The translations under genes and the position numbers were made by a program. The notes under the pieces are model-generated. The model was not told where the DNA came from, made no database searches, and saw only the letters and a list, made by a program, of their open reading frames with translations. This document shows positions 1-8,725 of a DNA stretch of 64,000 nucleotides, piece after piece. The stretch comes from Williamsia phyllosphaerae (GTDB lineage: Bacteria > Actinomycetota > Actinomycetes > Mycobacteriales > Mycobacteriaceae): contig NZ_BMCS01000001.1 in the NCBI RefSeq assembly GCF_014635305.1, positions 2,356,001 through 2,420,000 of the forward strand, written 5' to 3'. Position 1 is the first letter of the stretch. Each line of letters opens with the position of its first letter.

Positions 1-389
1 CGCTGGGTGGACTCGGCCACGGCCATCCCGGCGTCGCGCAGCAGCGTCGTCATCCGGGCCGCGAGGGGGCCACGGCCGTGTACACGGACCCGCAGGCCGC
101 GATCGGGTTCCCGGAGACACAGGGCGTCGGCCTGCCGGAGTCGGTGCACCAGCACCGACACGTCGTTGTCGGACAACCCGATCCGCGCGGCCTCGGCGGC
201 GATCTCGGAGTCGCGACGGGGCGAGGCGAGAAAGCGCAGGAAGGCGACGAAATCCTCGGATCGGATCGTCGGCGGTAGATCGACGACCATGCCGCGGTCG
301 GGGTCGCACCCGATCTGGATGCGGCCGTTGCCGCGGTGGGCGATCGCGAGCCCGGATCGGAGCATGGGTGCGAGATCGGTTCTGGCCAT
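1..389 (-). CDS. Partial CDS, Rv3196-like (ThiF/TOMM leader-binding type) protein, N-terminal part
   Basis: The reverse strand is open from an ATG at 389 to the window edge (129 codons), so this is the N-terminal part of a gene that continues to the left. It begins MARTDLAPMLRSGLAIAH and continues through a compact alpha/beta domain. A GTG at 398 is an alternative start. It lies downstream of the metalloprotease gene on the same strand and is probably co-transcribed with it. By position and general look it resembles the actinobacterial proteins next to the Rv3195-type metalloprotease, often annotated as TOMM-precursor leader-binding or ThiF-like. That name is an inference, because the diagnostic C-terminal part is outside the window. 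Confidence 0.55.
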   Translation of the reverse strand, partial: MARTDLAPMLRSGLAIAHRGNGRIQIGCDPDRGMVVDLPPTIRSEDFVAFLRFLASPRRDSEIAAEAARIGLSDNDVSVLVHRLRQADALCLREPDRGLRVRVHGRGPLAARMTTLLRDAGMAVAESTQ

Positions 390-502
390 GCCGGACACGA
401 TCGCACCACGGCGCCCGGCGTCAGGGGACGCGGAGGCCGTTGTGCACAGCCTGGGGACCGTCCTGACCTGCGCCGTTGCCGACGCAAGGAAGAAAGTCCG
501 AC

Positions 503-1984
503 TCAGGCCTTGTCGGCGTCCTCGTCGGGATCGGCCGGACCGTCGCCGTCGGTGTCGTCGGCGGGCGGGTCCTTCTCCAGCGACGCCTTCTTCTCGGCGG
601 CCTCGGCGGCCATCGTCTTCTCCAGCTCCGCGATGGGGTCGTCGAACGAGCTGACGTCGCCGCCGATCACCCGGTCGATGAAGGCGGACGGGTTGTCGAC
701 GTCGTCGGAATCGGGCATCAGGTCCGGGTGGGCCCAGACGCCGTCGCGGGTGCTGACGTCGCTGCTCGCGAGGAGCTTCTCCCACAGGTCCGCGGCCTCC
801 CGGAGCTTGCGCGGCCGCAGTTCGAGCCCCACCAGGGTCGCGAAGGTCTGCTCGGCCGGGCCGCCGGTGGCGCGCCTGCGCCGCATTGTCTCGGCCAACG
901 CACCCGCACTGGGGATCCGGTCCGAGAGTGCCTTGGCGACAACGTGTTCGACCCACCCCTCGATGAGGGCGAGCATCGTCTCCAGACGCGCGAGGGCGGC
1001 CTTCTGCTCGGGGGTGGTGGTCGGCTCGAACGACGTGCCCGAGGCCATGAGCTCCTCGATCTTCGACGGGTTCGACAGCAGCTCGGTGGGGTCGAGGTTG
1101 GCGGCCGCCTCCTGGATCCCGGAGAAGTCCATGGTGATGCCGCGCGCGTACTCCTCGACCGTCGCGAGCAGCCGCTGACGCAGCCACGGCACGTGGGTGA
1201 AGAGGCGGACGTGGGCCGCCTCGCGCGCGGCGAGGAAGACGATGATCTCCTGGGCCGGCTGCTCCAGACCGTCGGCGAACGCCGCGATCGCCTCGGGCAG
1301 CAGGACCGCGGTGCCCTCGGGTGCCAACGGCAGCCCGATGTCGGTCGAGCTGAGGACCTCCTTGCCGAGCTGGCCGAGACCCTGACCGAGCTGCGTGCCG
1401 AACGCCATCCCGCCCATCTGCGAGAGCATGCCCATCATCGGACCGGCGAACTGTTGCGCCTCCTCGGGTAGCCCTGTCGCCCAGGTTCCCGCGATCTGCG
1501 CCGCGACCGGGTCGCACAGCCGCTTCCACGTTGGCAGCGTCTCCTCGAGCCACTGCACCGGAGTCCACGCGGTCGAGCGCGACACCCCGGCGGGCAGCGT
1601 CGTCACACCGTCGAGCCACAGCTCGGCGAGATGCACCGCGTCGGTGACCGCCGCGATCTGCTTGGGGTCGAGGACCGCGAAGTTGCCGATCTGCTGCCGG
1701 GCGAGGTTGGTGGCCACGTCGTAGTTGACCGGACCGCCACCGCCACCCGAGCCGGCGCCGGATCCCATCCCGCTGATCATCGAGCCCAGCTGCGACAGCA
1801 TCTGACCGAGGGCGTTGGGGTCGAACCCACCGCCACCGCCGAACGGGTTCTGACCACCCAGACCGAACGGGTCGGACCCGCCGGCACCGGAGCCCGAGGA
1901 GCCGTCGCCGGAACCGCGATCGGGCTTCCGTGAGGAGTCGTCGTCACCGCTGGCCGAACTGAAACCGAAGGGCAGGTCATTCAT
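503..1984 (-). CDS. Zinc-dependent metalloprotease-like protein (DUF2342 / Rv3195 family)
   Basis: About 493 residues. The first ~85 are Gly/Ser/Asp-rich and low in complexity. The core carries the family helix AAREAAHVRLF near residue 255, which supplies the putative metal-binding H/E residues in place of a classical HExxH. The C-terminal ~30 residues are a strongly acidic Asp/Pro tail. The actinobacterial family (Rv3195 type) is named as a putative zinc-dependent metalloprotease; no substrate is established. The start is taken as ATG 1984 (MNDLPFGFSS, matching family N-termini); a GTG three codons upstream at 1993 is also open. It is divergent from the YlbL-type protease gene across about 100 bp, a conserved arrangement in this group. 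Confidence 0.8.
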   Translation of the reverse strand: MNDLPFGFSSASGDDDSSRKPDRGSGDGSSGSGAGGSDPFGLGGQNPFGGGGGFDPNALGQMLSQLGSMISGMGSGAGSGGGGGPVNYDVATNLARQQIGNFAVLDPKQIAAVTDAVHLAELWLDGVTTLPAGVSRSTAWTPVQWLEETLPTWKRLCDPVAAQIAGTWATGLPEEAQQFAGPMMGMLSQMGGMAFGTQLGQGLGQLGKEVLSSTDIGLPLAPEGTAVLLPEAIAAFADGLEQPAQEIIVFLAAREAAHVRLFTHVPWLRQRLLATVEEYARGITMDFSGIQEAAANLDPTELLSNPSKIEELMASGTSFEPTTTPEQKAALARLETMLALIEGWVEHVVAKALSDRIPSAGALAETMRRRRATGGPAEQTFATLVGLELRPRKLREAADLWEKLLASSDVSTRDGVWAHPDLMPDSDDVDNPSAFIDRVIGGDVSSFDDPIAELEKTMAAEAAEKKASLEKDPPADDTDGDGPADPDEDADKA

Positions 1985-2089
1985 GGCGTCCACGGTACCG
2001 GCGCGGATGCGTCCGGTGCGGCCTGCGACGCGAGCGGGAAGGAGGTTTCGCTGTCAGCGGAGGGAACCGGGGCGACGCGGACCTCTACT

Positions 2090-3136
2090 GTGGTGCGCGT
2101 GAGAGTTGTTCCCGCGAATCGGCGGATGGTGACCCTGGGGGTCACCCTGGCGTTGCTCATCGTGTTGGTGATGGTCGGCGCCTTCGTGCGTGTGCCGTAC
2201 GTGAGCCTCGGGCCGGGGCCGACGGTGAACACCCTCGGGACGATCGAGGACAAACAGGTCGTCATGATCAGCGGTGCGCCGGTGCGCCCGACCGACGGCC
2301 ACCTGAACCTGACGACGGTGTCGGTGACGGACGGACTGACCCTGTTCCAGGCGATGGGGATGTGGCTGTCGGGTCGCGATGCCCTGCAGCCGCGTGAACA
2401 GGTCTACCCGCCGGACAAGAGCACCGACGAGGTCCGCAAGGACGACGTCGCGCAGTTCTCCGGCTCCGAGGACTCCGCCACCGTCGCGGCGTTGAAGTAT
2501 CTCAAACGCCCGGTCGCCCTCGAGGTCACGGTGGACCCGAAGGGCCCGGCCGCGGGCGTGCTGCGCGACGGCGACCGCGTCGTCACCGTCAACGGCGCCG
2601 CGGTGTCCACGGCCGATCAGCTGCGTTCCGCGGTCTCCGGCCTACGCCCGGGGACCCGGGTCGTCCTCGGCGTTCCGCAGGGCGCGGCGGTCGCGACACG
2701 CACGGTCACCCTCGGGGCCCGGCCCGACGCGAAGGACAAGGGCTATCTGGGTGTCACGCCCGCCGAGGTCAACGCCGACCCGTCGCTGAAGATCGGCTTC
2801 AACGTCGGCGACATCGGCGGACCGTCGGCCGGTCTGATGCTGACGCTCGGGATCATCGACAAGCTCGGCGATCAGAACCTGACCGGCGGTCGGTTCATCG
2901 CGGGCACCGGCACCATCACCGACGACGGCGAGGTCGGCGAGATCGGCGGGATCACCCACAAGACGCGTGCGGCCCGCGAGGCCGGCGCCACCGAGTTCCT
3001 GGTCCCCGAGGGCAACTGCGCCGAGGCGCGTTCGGATGTCCCCGACGGCCTGACGCTGCTCAAGGTCGGCACCCTGAACGACGCCGTGTCGGCGTTGTCG
3101 GCGGTCCGATCCGGCCGGGACGCACCGAGATGCTGA
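2090..3136 (+). CDS. YlbL-type PDZ / S16 (Lon-like) membrane protease
   Basis: 348 residues starting at GTG 2090. One N-terminal membrane segment (about residues 13-33, rich in Val/Leu) is followed by a PDZ domain (about 130-210; GPAAGVLRDGDRVVTVNG is a typical PDZ core). A C-terminal Lon-type protease domain follows, with catalytic Ser in GGPSAGLML (about residue 245) and catalytic Lys in THKTRAA (about residue 290). This Ser-Lys pair is intact. Homologues are Rv3194c and Bacillus YlbL, which act on the extracytoplasmic side of the membrane; the substrate here is unknown. The next gene is convergent, about 20 bp away. Confidence 0.9.
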   Translation: MVRVRVVPANRRMVTLGVTLALLIVLVMVGAFVRVPYVSLGPGPTVNTLGTIEDKQVVMISGAPVRPTDGHLNLTTVSVTDGLTLFQAMGMWLSGRDALQPREQVYPPDKSTDEVRKDDVAQFSGSEDSATVAALKYLKRPVALEVTVDPKGPAAGVLRDGDRVVTVNGAAVSTADQLRSAVSGLRPGTRVVLGVPQGAAVATRTVTLGARPDAKDKGYLGVTPAEVNADPSLKIGFNVGDIGGPSAGLMLTLGIIDKLGDQNLTGGRFIAGTGTITDDGEVGEIGGITHKTRAAREAGATEFLVPEGNCAEARSDVPDGLTLLKVGTLNDAVSALSAVRSGRDAPRC

Positions 3137-3159
3137 GCCCTACCGCGCCGTTCGACGGC

Positions 3160-3774
3160 TCAGAAGTCGTCGGGGTCGTTGACCAGGGTCGTGGCCAGCG
3201 CGGCCAGCAGGTTGGGTGCCAGTTCGGGATGGGCGAGCAGTTCGATCGGTCCGTCGTCGTCGGATCCGGCCGGCGGCTGCAACTGCAGGAGGCTCAGCGA
3301 CTGACCGTCGCGCAGCACCGCGGCCACCAGTCGGCCGGTGGTCGACTCGGGATGCTCCTCGGCGGCCTGCCGGGCGGCGGAGTCGGCGGCATCGGGATCG
3401 GCCAGCAGCGGGACGAGCGCCTCGTCGAGGTCGGTCTCGGCCTCGGGCGGCAGCACGATGATCTCCTGCACCAGGGCGCACCCGGCCACCGAGGACGGCC
3501 AGCTGGTGGTGCCCAGGACGTACTCGAGCTCGGTGAGCCCGCTGTCGACGGACACCGGGAGCGGATCCTGTTCGATCAGGGTCAGCTCGGTGCCCTCGAG
3601 GGCGTCGGCGAGATCGGGTTGGGTCTGGGCCACCACGGCGGTCGGTACGAGCGCGAAAAGGGTGGCAGGCTGACCCCAACCGTTCGCGTCGACGAACTCG
3701 ACGACCTCGCGGACGGCGATGCCGAGGGCATCGGATGACAGGGGTGGGAAGTCCGGGTCGGTCACGGCCTCCAT
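3160..3774 (-). CDS. PPA1309 family protein
   Basis: 204 residues, acidic, with no signal peptide or membrane segment. It is recognised as the small actinobacterial PPA1309 family from its sequence (for example GWGQPATLFALVPTAVVAQ and LAALATTLVNDPDDF) and from its position between ylbL and the UPF0182 gene. No biochemical function is known to me. It is convergent with ylbL. The start is ATG 3774; the in-frame GTG at 3765 is an alternative. Confidence 0.75.
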   Translation of the reverse strand: MEAVTDPDFPPLSSDALGIAVREVVEFVDANGWGQPATLFALVPTAVVAQTQPDLADALEGTELTLIEQDPLPVSVDSGLTELEYVLGTTSWPSSVAGCALVQEIIVLPPEAETDLDEALVPLLADPDAADSAARQAAEEHPESTTGRLVAAVLRDGQSLSLLQLQPPAGSDDDGPIELLAHPELAPNLLAALATTLVNDPDDF

Positions 3775-3877
3775 CCTTGCATTCGGGTGCGGGCGGACGC
3801 CGCCGGGATTCTCGTCAGTAAAGTGTTGTTAAAAGACCGCGTGGTCTCGCGTCGGTCGACTAATGGGAGCGTGAGAA

Positions 3878-6800
3878 GTGGGAGTACGGGGTCCGGCAGG
3901 AATGCCGACACTGTCGCGACGAAGCAAGGTCCTGATCGGTGTCGCGGTCGCGGTCCTGATCATCCTGTTGGTGGGTCCCCGATTCGTGGGGCTCTACACC
4001 GACCTGCTCTTCTTCGACGACATCGACTACAGCACGGTGTTCTCGACGATCATCTGGACGCGGGTGATCCTGTTCTTCGTCGTGGGGCTGATCGCGGCAG
4101 GCATCGTCTTCGCAGGGCTGGCCCTGGCGTACCGCTCGCGGCCGGTGTTCGTCCCGACGACCGGGCCGGGCGACCCCATCGCGCGCTACCGGACCGTCGT
4201 GATGAGCCGGATCCGCTGGTTCGCCATCGTGCCTGCGCTGATCATCGGTCTGCTCTCGGGCCTCGTCGCACAGGGGTCGTGGGCCACCGTCCAGACCTTC
4301 CTGCACAGCGAGAGCTTCGGCCAGCGTGACCCGCAGTTCGGATACGACATCAGCTTCTTCGCATTCGATCTGCCGTTCTTCCGCTTCGTCCTGAATTTCC
4401 TGTTCGTCCTGCTGGTGATCACGTTCATCGTCAGCCTGTTGACGCACTACATCTTCGGCGGGATCCAGCTGGCCGGTCGCAACGGCACGCTGACCAAGGC
4501 CGCGCGGATCCAGCTGGCCGTCATCGCCGGACTGTTCCTGTTGCTCAAGGGCGTCGCCTACTGGTTCGACCGGTACACGCTTCTCTCGAGCACCCGCAAG
4601 CAGGAGATCTTCACCGGTGCCGGCTACACCGACATCAACGCGGTGTTGCCGTCCAAGCTGATCCTGCTGGCCATCGCGGTGATCTGTGCCGCGGCGTTCT
4701 TCGCGGGCATCGTGCTGCGCGACCTGCGCGTCCCGGCCCTGGCCACCGCGCTGATGTTGCTGTCGGCGTTGGTCATCGGCGTCGGTTGGCCGCTGGTCAT
4801 GGAGCAGTTCTCGGTCAAGCCGAACGCGGCGAGCAAGGAGGCCCCGTTCATCCAGCGGAACATCGATGCGACGCGGGCGGCCTATCAGATCGGCGACGAC
4901 AAGGTCACCTACCAGGACAACTGGACCGGCGGCCAGGTCAACCAGCAGAACGTCGACAACGACTCGGCGACCATCTCCAACATCCGTCTGCTCGACCCCA
5001 ACATCGTCTCGCCCGCGTTCACCCAGCTGCAGCAGCAGCAGAACTTCTACGGGTTCCCGACGCAGCTGGCGATCGACCGGTACCGCGTGGACAACCAGCT
5101 GCGCGACTACATCGTCTCGGTCCGTGAGCTCGACCCGAGCCGATTCGCGGCCAACCAGCAGAACTGGATCAACAAGCACACGGTCTACACGCACGGCAAC
5201 GGATTCGTCGCCGCGCCCGCCAACCGTGTCAACGAGCCGGCCTCGTCGGGCACCGATGTGAACAGCGGCGGACAGCCCGACTTCGACGTCAGCGACATCA
5301 ACAGCATCGCCGACCCGAACTACCAGGCGAACGCGCCGATCAAGGTCAAGCAGCCGCGGATCTACTTCGGTGAGCTGATCTCGAAGGTCAACCCCGACTA
5401 CGCGATCGTCGGCTCGGACAACGGCCAGCGCAACGAGTACGACACGGCCACCAGTCAGTACACCTACACCGGTGGTGCCGGCGTCTCGCTGGGCAACGTG
5501 TTCAACCGGCTCGCCTATTCGATCAAGTACACCGAGCGCAACATCCTGCTCTCGGGTGCGATCAACAAGAACTCGAAGATCATCTACAACCGTGATCCCC
5601 GAGATCGTGTGAAGAAGGCCGCGCCGTGGCTGACCGTCGACTCCAAGACCTACCCGGCCGTCATGGCCGACGGGTCGATTCAGTGGATCGTCGACGGCTA
5701 CACCACGCTCGACGACTACCCATACGCGCAGAAGACGTCGCTGCAGGACGCGACCACCGACGCGCAGGAGCTCAACCAGGGTCAGACGGGCCGGACGCAG
5801 ATCAACAAGCAGATCGCGTACGTGCGCAACTCGGTCAAGGCGACCGTCGACGCGTACACCGGCAAGGTCACCCTCTACCAGTTCGACGACAAGGACCCGG
5901 TCCTCAAGACCTGGATGAAGGTGTTCCCCGGAACGGTGAAGTCGCGGGCGGAGTTCGACCGCAACCAGAGCCTCAAGGAGCACGTCCGCTACCCCGAGGA
6001 CCTGTTCAAGATCCAGCGCTCGCTGCTGGCGAAGTACCACGTCGAGAACCCGAGCACGTTCTTCCAGGGCAACTCGTTCTGGTCGATCCCGGCCGACCCG
6101 ACGGACTCGAACGCATTGGACCGGGGTCTCGATCAGCCCCCGTACTACTTCGTCGCGTCCGACCCGCGCCGGCAGAACCAGGCGAGCTTCCAGCTCACCA
6201 GCGTCATGAACACCCTGAACCGGGACTTCCTGGCGTCGTACCTCACGGTGTCGTCGGATCCGTCCACGTACGGACAGATGACGATTCGCGAGGTCCCGAG
6301 CAACCCGACACGTGAGGGCCCGCGACTGGCGTTCTCGGCGATGTCGACCTTCGGTCAGGTCAACGCGGACCTGAAGAACCTCGAGAACACGGCGTCCACC
6401 CGGTTCGGCAACCTGCTCACCCTCCCGGTGGGGCAGAACGGTCTGCTGAACGTGGTCCCGCTCTACGCCCAGGCGAAGAACTCCGACGCGACTTTCCCGC
6501 GTCTGTTCCGAGTCGTGGTGCGGTACCGCAGTTCGGACGCGGACCCGCCGAGCATCGGATACGCGCCGACCATCGCCGAGGCCCTGCAGCAGGCGGGCAT
6601 CAGCCCGGCTGCCGCGGCGGAACCCGACAGTGTTCCGAGTGGCCAGGCGCCCACGACGGGCAACGGTGGCCAGGAGCAGCAGCCGACGGACGGTCAGACG
6701 CAGACGGGACAGGTGCCCACGACCACGGCACCGAGCACCCCGTCGACGACCCCGGCCCCGGGTAGCCCGGCGAGCAGTGCCGATCGAGATGCCGCTGTCA

Positions 6801-6925
6801 CGGAACTGAACTCGGCGATCGACGCGCTGCAGCAGGCGCAGAGTTCGGGCAACTTCAGTGCCTACGGACAGGCTCTGGACCGACTGAAGGCGGCGACTGA
6901 CAAGTACGAGGCGTTGCCGAAGTAG
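3878..6925 (+). CDS. UPF0182 family large membrane protein (Rv3193c-like)
   Basis: 1015 residues. The first ~320 hold about seven hydrophobic segments. A long extracytoplasmic region follows, and the last ~110 residues are a Gln/Thr/Pro-rich linker (TTTAPSTPSTTPAPGSPASS) ending in a short helical segment. Length and topology match the UPF0182/COG1615 family, conserved in actinobacteria and without assigned function. The GTG start at 3878 fits the family N-terminus (MGVRGPAGMPTLSRRSK); ATG 3902 is an internal alternative. The antisense strand is almost completely open here, an effect of high-GC codon bias. Confidence 0.9.
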   Translation: MGVRGPAGMPTLSRRSKVLIGVAVAVLIILLVGPRFVGLYTDLLFFDDIDYSTVFSTIIWTRVILFFVVGLIAAGIVFAGLALAYRSRPVFVPTTGPGDPIARYRTVVMSRIRWFAIVPALIIGLLSGLVAQGSWATVQTFLHSESFGQRDPQFGYDISFFAFDLPFFRFVLNFLFVLLVITFIVSLLTHYIFGGIQLAGRNGTLTKAARIQLAVIAGLFLLLKGVAYWFDRYTLLSSTRKQEIFTGAGYTDINAVLPSKLILLAIAVICAAAFFAGIVLRDLRVPALATALMLLSALVIGVGWPLVMEQFSVKPNAASKEAPFIQRNIDATRAAYQIGDDKVTYQDNWTGGQVNQQNVDNDSATISNIRLLDPNIVSPAFTQLQQQQNFYGFPTQLAIDRYRVDNQLRDYIVSVRELDPSRFAANQQNWINKHTVYTHGNGFVAAPANRVNEPASSGTDVNSGGQPDFDVSDINSIADPNYQANAPIKVKQPRIYFGELISKVNPDYAIVGSDNGQRNEYDTATSQYTYTGGAGVSLGNVFNRLAYSIKYTERNILLSGAINKNSKIIYNRDPRDRVKKAAPWLTVDSKTYPAVMADGSIQWIVDGYTTLDDYPYAQKTSLQDATTDAQELNQGQTGRTQINKQIAYVRNSVKATVDAYTGKVTLYQFDDKDPVLKTWMKVFPGTVKSRAEFDRNQSLKEHVRYPEDLFKIQRSLLAKYHVENPSTFFQGNSFWSIPADPTDSNALDRGLDQPPYYFVASDPRRQNQASFQLTSVMNTLNRDFLASYLTVSSDPSTYGQMTIREVPSNPTREGPRLAFSAMSTFGQVNADLKNLENTASTRFGNLLTLPVGQNGLLNVVPLYAQAKNSDATFPRLFRVVVRYRSSDADPPSIGYAPTIAEALQQAGISPAAAAEPDSVPSGQAPTTGNGGQEQQPTDGQTQTGQVPTTTAPSTPSTTPAPGSPASSADRDAAVTELNSAIDALQQAQSSGNFSAYGQALDRLKAATDKYEALPK

Positions 6926-6945
6926 GACCACAGTGAACGCGAGAT

Positions 6946-6980
6946 CGCCCGGCCGGGAACACATCCCGGCCGGGCGTTCT
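6946..6980 (+). terminator. Probable terminator after the UPF0182 gene
   Basis: A perfect 13-bp inverted repeat (CGCCCGGCCGGGA / TCCCGGCCGGGCG) with a 5-nt loop, followed by TTCT, starting 20 bp after the UPF0182 stop codon. Confidence 0.7.
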
Positions 6981-7007
6981 CGTCTCCGGTGCTGGTCAGG
7001 GATCGAT

Positions 7008-7035
7008 TTGCCTACATCGAGGCCCTCTGTGTAAC
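7008..7035 (+). promoter_or_regulatory. Candidate promoter of the initiator tRNA gene
   Basis: TTGCCT (7008-7013) and TGTAAC (7030-7035), 16 bp apart, end about 15 bp before the tRNA 5' end. The placement fits a sigma-70-type promoter, but the assignment is by eye only. Confidence 0.4.
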
Positions 7036-7050
7036 GTTGTGTTCACCCGA

Positions 7051-7124
7051 CGCGGGGTGGAGCAGCTCGGTAGCTCGCTGGGCTCATAACCCAGAGGTCG
7101 CAGGTTCAAATCCTGTCCCCGCTA
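7051..7124 (+). tRNA. Initiator tRNA-Met (fMet, CAT anticodon)
   Basis: A 74-nt cloverleaf with anticodon CAT in loop CTCATAA. Three initiator hallmarks are visible: no Watson-Crick pair at 1:72 (C1 against T72), three consecutive G:C pairs closing the anticodon loop (CTGGG / CCCAG), and A11:T24 in the D stem. The discriminator base is A73, and the 3' CCA is not encoded. Confidence 0.97.
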
Positions 7125-7134
7125 CAAGTAAAAG

Positions 7135-7171
7135 ATCCCGATTCGCACTCCGGTGCGGATCGGGATTTTTT
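7135..7171 (+). terminator. Terminator of the initiator tRNA gene
   Basis: Inverted repeat ATCCCGAT-t-CGCAC / GTGCG-g-ATCGGGAT around a TCCG loop, followed by five T residues. It ends 10 bp before the stop of the convergent Asp23-like gene. Confidence 0.85.
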
Positions 7172-7181
7172 GTGCGCGAAG

Positions 7182-7439
7182 CTATCGCACCTCTTCGACG
7201 GTGACATCGACGCGGCCACCGGCGATGTCGTGAGCGACCTGCTGCACCTGTTCGGCGACCTCACGCGTCGAGGCAGTCGCGGCGACGCGAACGTGCACCG
7301 AGGTGGTGATCCCGTCCGTGGCCACGCCCGAGACACGCGGATCGATGGGATCCGACGGGGACTCCGGGTCATCGCCCAGCGCGGTCACACCGGGCACGGC
7401 GAGCACCGCGTCCGCGATCCGGTCGATGGGGTCGGTCAT
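7182..7439 (-). CDS. Small Asp23/Gls24-like protein
   Basis: 85 residues starting at ATG 7439 (MTDPIDRIADAV), with AAGGA about 7 nt upstream. The pattern (VPGVTALG, then a beta-rich VHVRVAAT, REVAEQVQQVA, and terminal DVTVEEVR) resembles a short alkaline-shock Asp23/Gls24 domain. The longer Asp23-like gene at 8252 lies in the adjacent divergent operon, which supports a shared envelope-stress role. Family assignment is by pattern only. Confidence 0.6.
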   Translation of the reverse strand: MTDPIDRIADAVLAVPGVTALGDDPESPSDPIDPRVSGVATDGITTSVHVRVAATASTREVAEQVQQVAHDIAGGRVDVTVEEVR

Positions 7440-7668
7440 CGTGAGTCCTTCGCTCGCGTCGGGAGGGTTCTCGCGGATGCGTCCGCATCGCCCGACATGT
7501 CTGTTGTCGGTGCGAGACCTGCGCAACGCACGTCAACACCTTGTGATGAAAACCACAGAGGCCCCCACCCCATCCGTGACAACGGACGTTGCGAAGGTCT
7601 TATTGTGAGAGTGCCTCTTCCACATGATGGCTTCTTCAGCGGAGCCGTCGAATGGGTGAGGTCAACAG

Positions 7669-8235
7669 ATGCGTACAGAGAGTCAGGCTCTCGTCGATCT
7701 CGACGACCTGCACCTGATAGATCTCGCGTCGGAGGGCGACCTCGAGGCGTTCGATGTTCTCGTCGCCCGGTTCGGTCCGCGCCTGCACGGCTACGCGCGC
7801 CGGATGTTGTCCGACGAGTGCGCGGTGCAGGAAGTGGTCCAGGATTCGTTCGTCGCGGCGTGGCGCGGCCTGCGCACCTTCCGTCGGGACAGCTCGGTGC
7901 AGACGTGGTTGTTCGCGATCTGTTCCCGCAAGATCACCGACGCCTATCGGAAACGCTCGCCGGTGCCGATAGGCGACGACATCGACGACCACACGGCGGT
8001 GTCGACCCTGGGCCTGCCGTATCCGTCGGCTGCCGGCGAGGCCTTCGTCGACGCCCTCGAGGCCAGCCTGGCCACACTGCCGCCGCGGCAGCGGGCGGCG
8101 TGGCTGCTGCGAGAGGTGGAGGGTATGGCCTATCAGGAGATCGGTGACGTGCTCACGCTCGGCCCCGGCGCGGCCCGCGGTCACTACACGCGCGCTCGTG
8201 GAGCGCTACGCGAATCCATGAGGAGTTGGCTGTGA
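7669..8235 (+). CDS. ECF-type sigma-70 family RNA polymerase sigma factor
   Basis: 188 residues. Region 2 (about 25-90) contains FDVLVARFGPRLHGYARRM, the -10-binding helix AVQEVVQDSFVAAWRGL, and TWLFAICSRKITDAYRK. Region 4 (about 125-180) contains LPPRQRAAWLLREVEGMAYQ and an HTH. There is no region 3, so this is a compact ECF factor. It heads an operon with the Asp23-like and GAF-ANTAR genes, and its stop lies inside a 16-bp duplicated segment that also supplies the next gene's ribosome site. No typical zinc anti-sigma gene is next to it; the downstream Asp23-like protein is not a known anti-sigma type. Confidence 0.88.
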   Translation: MRTESQALVDLDDLHLIDLASEGDLEAFDVLVARFGPRLHGYARRMLSDECAVQEVVQDSFVAAWRGLRTFRRDSSVQTWLFAICSRKITDAYRKRSPVPIGDDIDDHTAVSTLGLPYPSAAGEAFVDALEASLATLPPRQRAAWLLREVEGMAYQEIGDVLTLGPGAARGHYTRARGALRESMRSWL

Positions 8236-8255
8236 TCGAGAGGAGTTGGCTGTGA
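8220..8255 (+). repeat. 16-bp tandem duplication across the sigma factor / Asp23-like junction
   Basis: GAGGAGTTGGCTGTGA occurs at 8220-8235 and again at 8240-8255, a period of 20 bp. The first copy contains the last codons and TGA of the sigma gene. The second contains the AGGAG and GTG start of the next gene. Confidence 0.9.
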
Positions 8256-8725
8256 CCGAACGGCCCGCGGTGCCCCCGAAGAGCGAGATCATCGCCGCGC
8301 TGCAGTCGCGGTCGGAATCGAGCTGGGACGCGGTGAGTGAGACCGTCCGCGAGCAGGTGCGCGCCGCATCCCGGCCGGGCCGGTTGCTGCGCATCACCGG
8401 GTCGTCGTCGCACGTGCCGGGCGATCTCACCGTTCGCGAACAGGCGATGCGGGCGCTGCTGACGCGTGCTCTGCGCGCTGACGCCGAGTACGAGACGTCC
8501 CGGGTCGGTCTCGACATCGACCGCCGCGAGCTGACCGGCGTCCAGATCGACCTGCGCGGGACCATCGACGCCGAACTGCGCGTGGTCGCTCACCGTGTCC
8601 GCCATGTGGTCCTCGGAGTCGTCCGGGACGTGCTGGGGGAGGCGCAGGTGGACCTGCTGACCCACACAGTCGACGTCGACCTGAGCCGTATCGTGACGAC
8701 GCAACCCCAGCGAGGAGCGAGATGA
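8252..8725 (+). CDS. Asp23/Gls24-like stress protein
   Basis: 157 residues from GTG 8252, which has AGGAG 6 nt upstream; an in-frame TTG at 8246 is less likely. The N-terminal half is helical (AALQSRSESSWDAVSETVREQVRAAS). The C-terminal half has repeated RVGLDIDRRELTG / VQIDLRGTIDAELRVVA / VDLLTHTVDVDLSRIV strands like alkaline-shock Asp23 domains. There is no membrane segment. It is the second gene of the sigma operon and overlaps the GAF-ANTAR gene by ATGA. It may be a cytosolic envelope-associated stress protein; partners are unknown. Confidence 0.55.
   Translation: MTERPAVPPKSEIIAALQSRSESSWDAVSETVREQVRAASRPGRLLRITGSSSHVPGDLTVREQAMRALLTRALRADAEYETSRVGLDIDRRELTGVQIDLRGTIDAELRVVAHRVRHVVLGVVRDVLGEAQVDLLTHTVDVDLSRIVTTQPQRGAR

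Noticed and set aside
7..1471. Plus-strand frames over the left end
   Set aside because: They are Arg/Gly-rich shadows of the partial gene and the metalloprotease gene on the minus strand.
3860..6964. Antisense reading frame of 1034 codons opposite the UPF0182 gene
   Set aside because: It is the mirror of strong GC-third-position bias. It has a low-complexity Arg/Asp/Val composition and no domain, while the sense frame is a known family.
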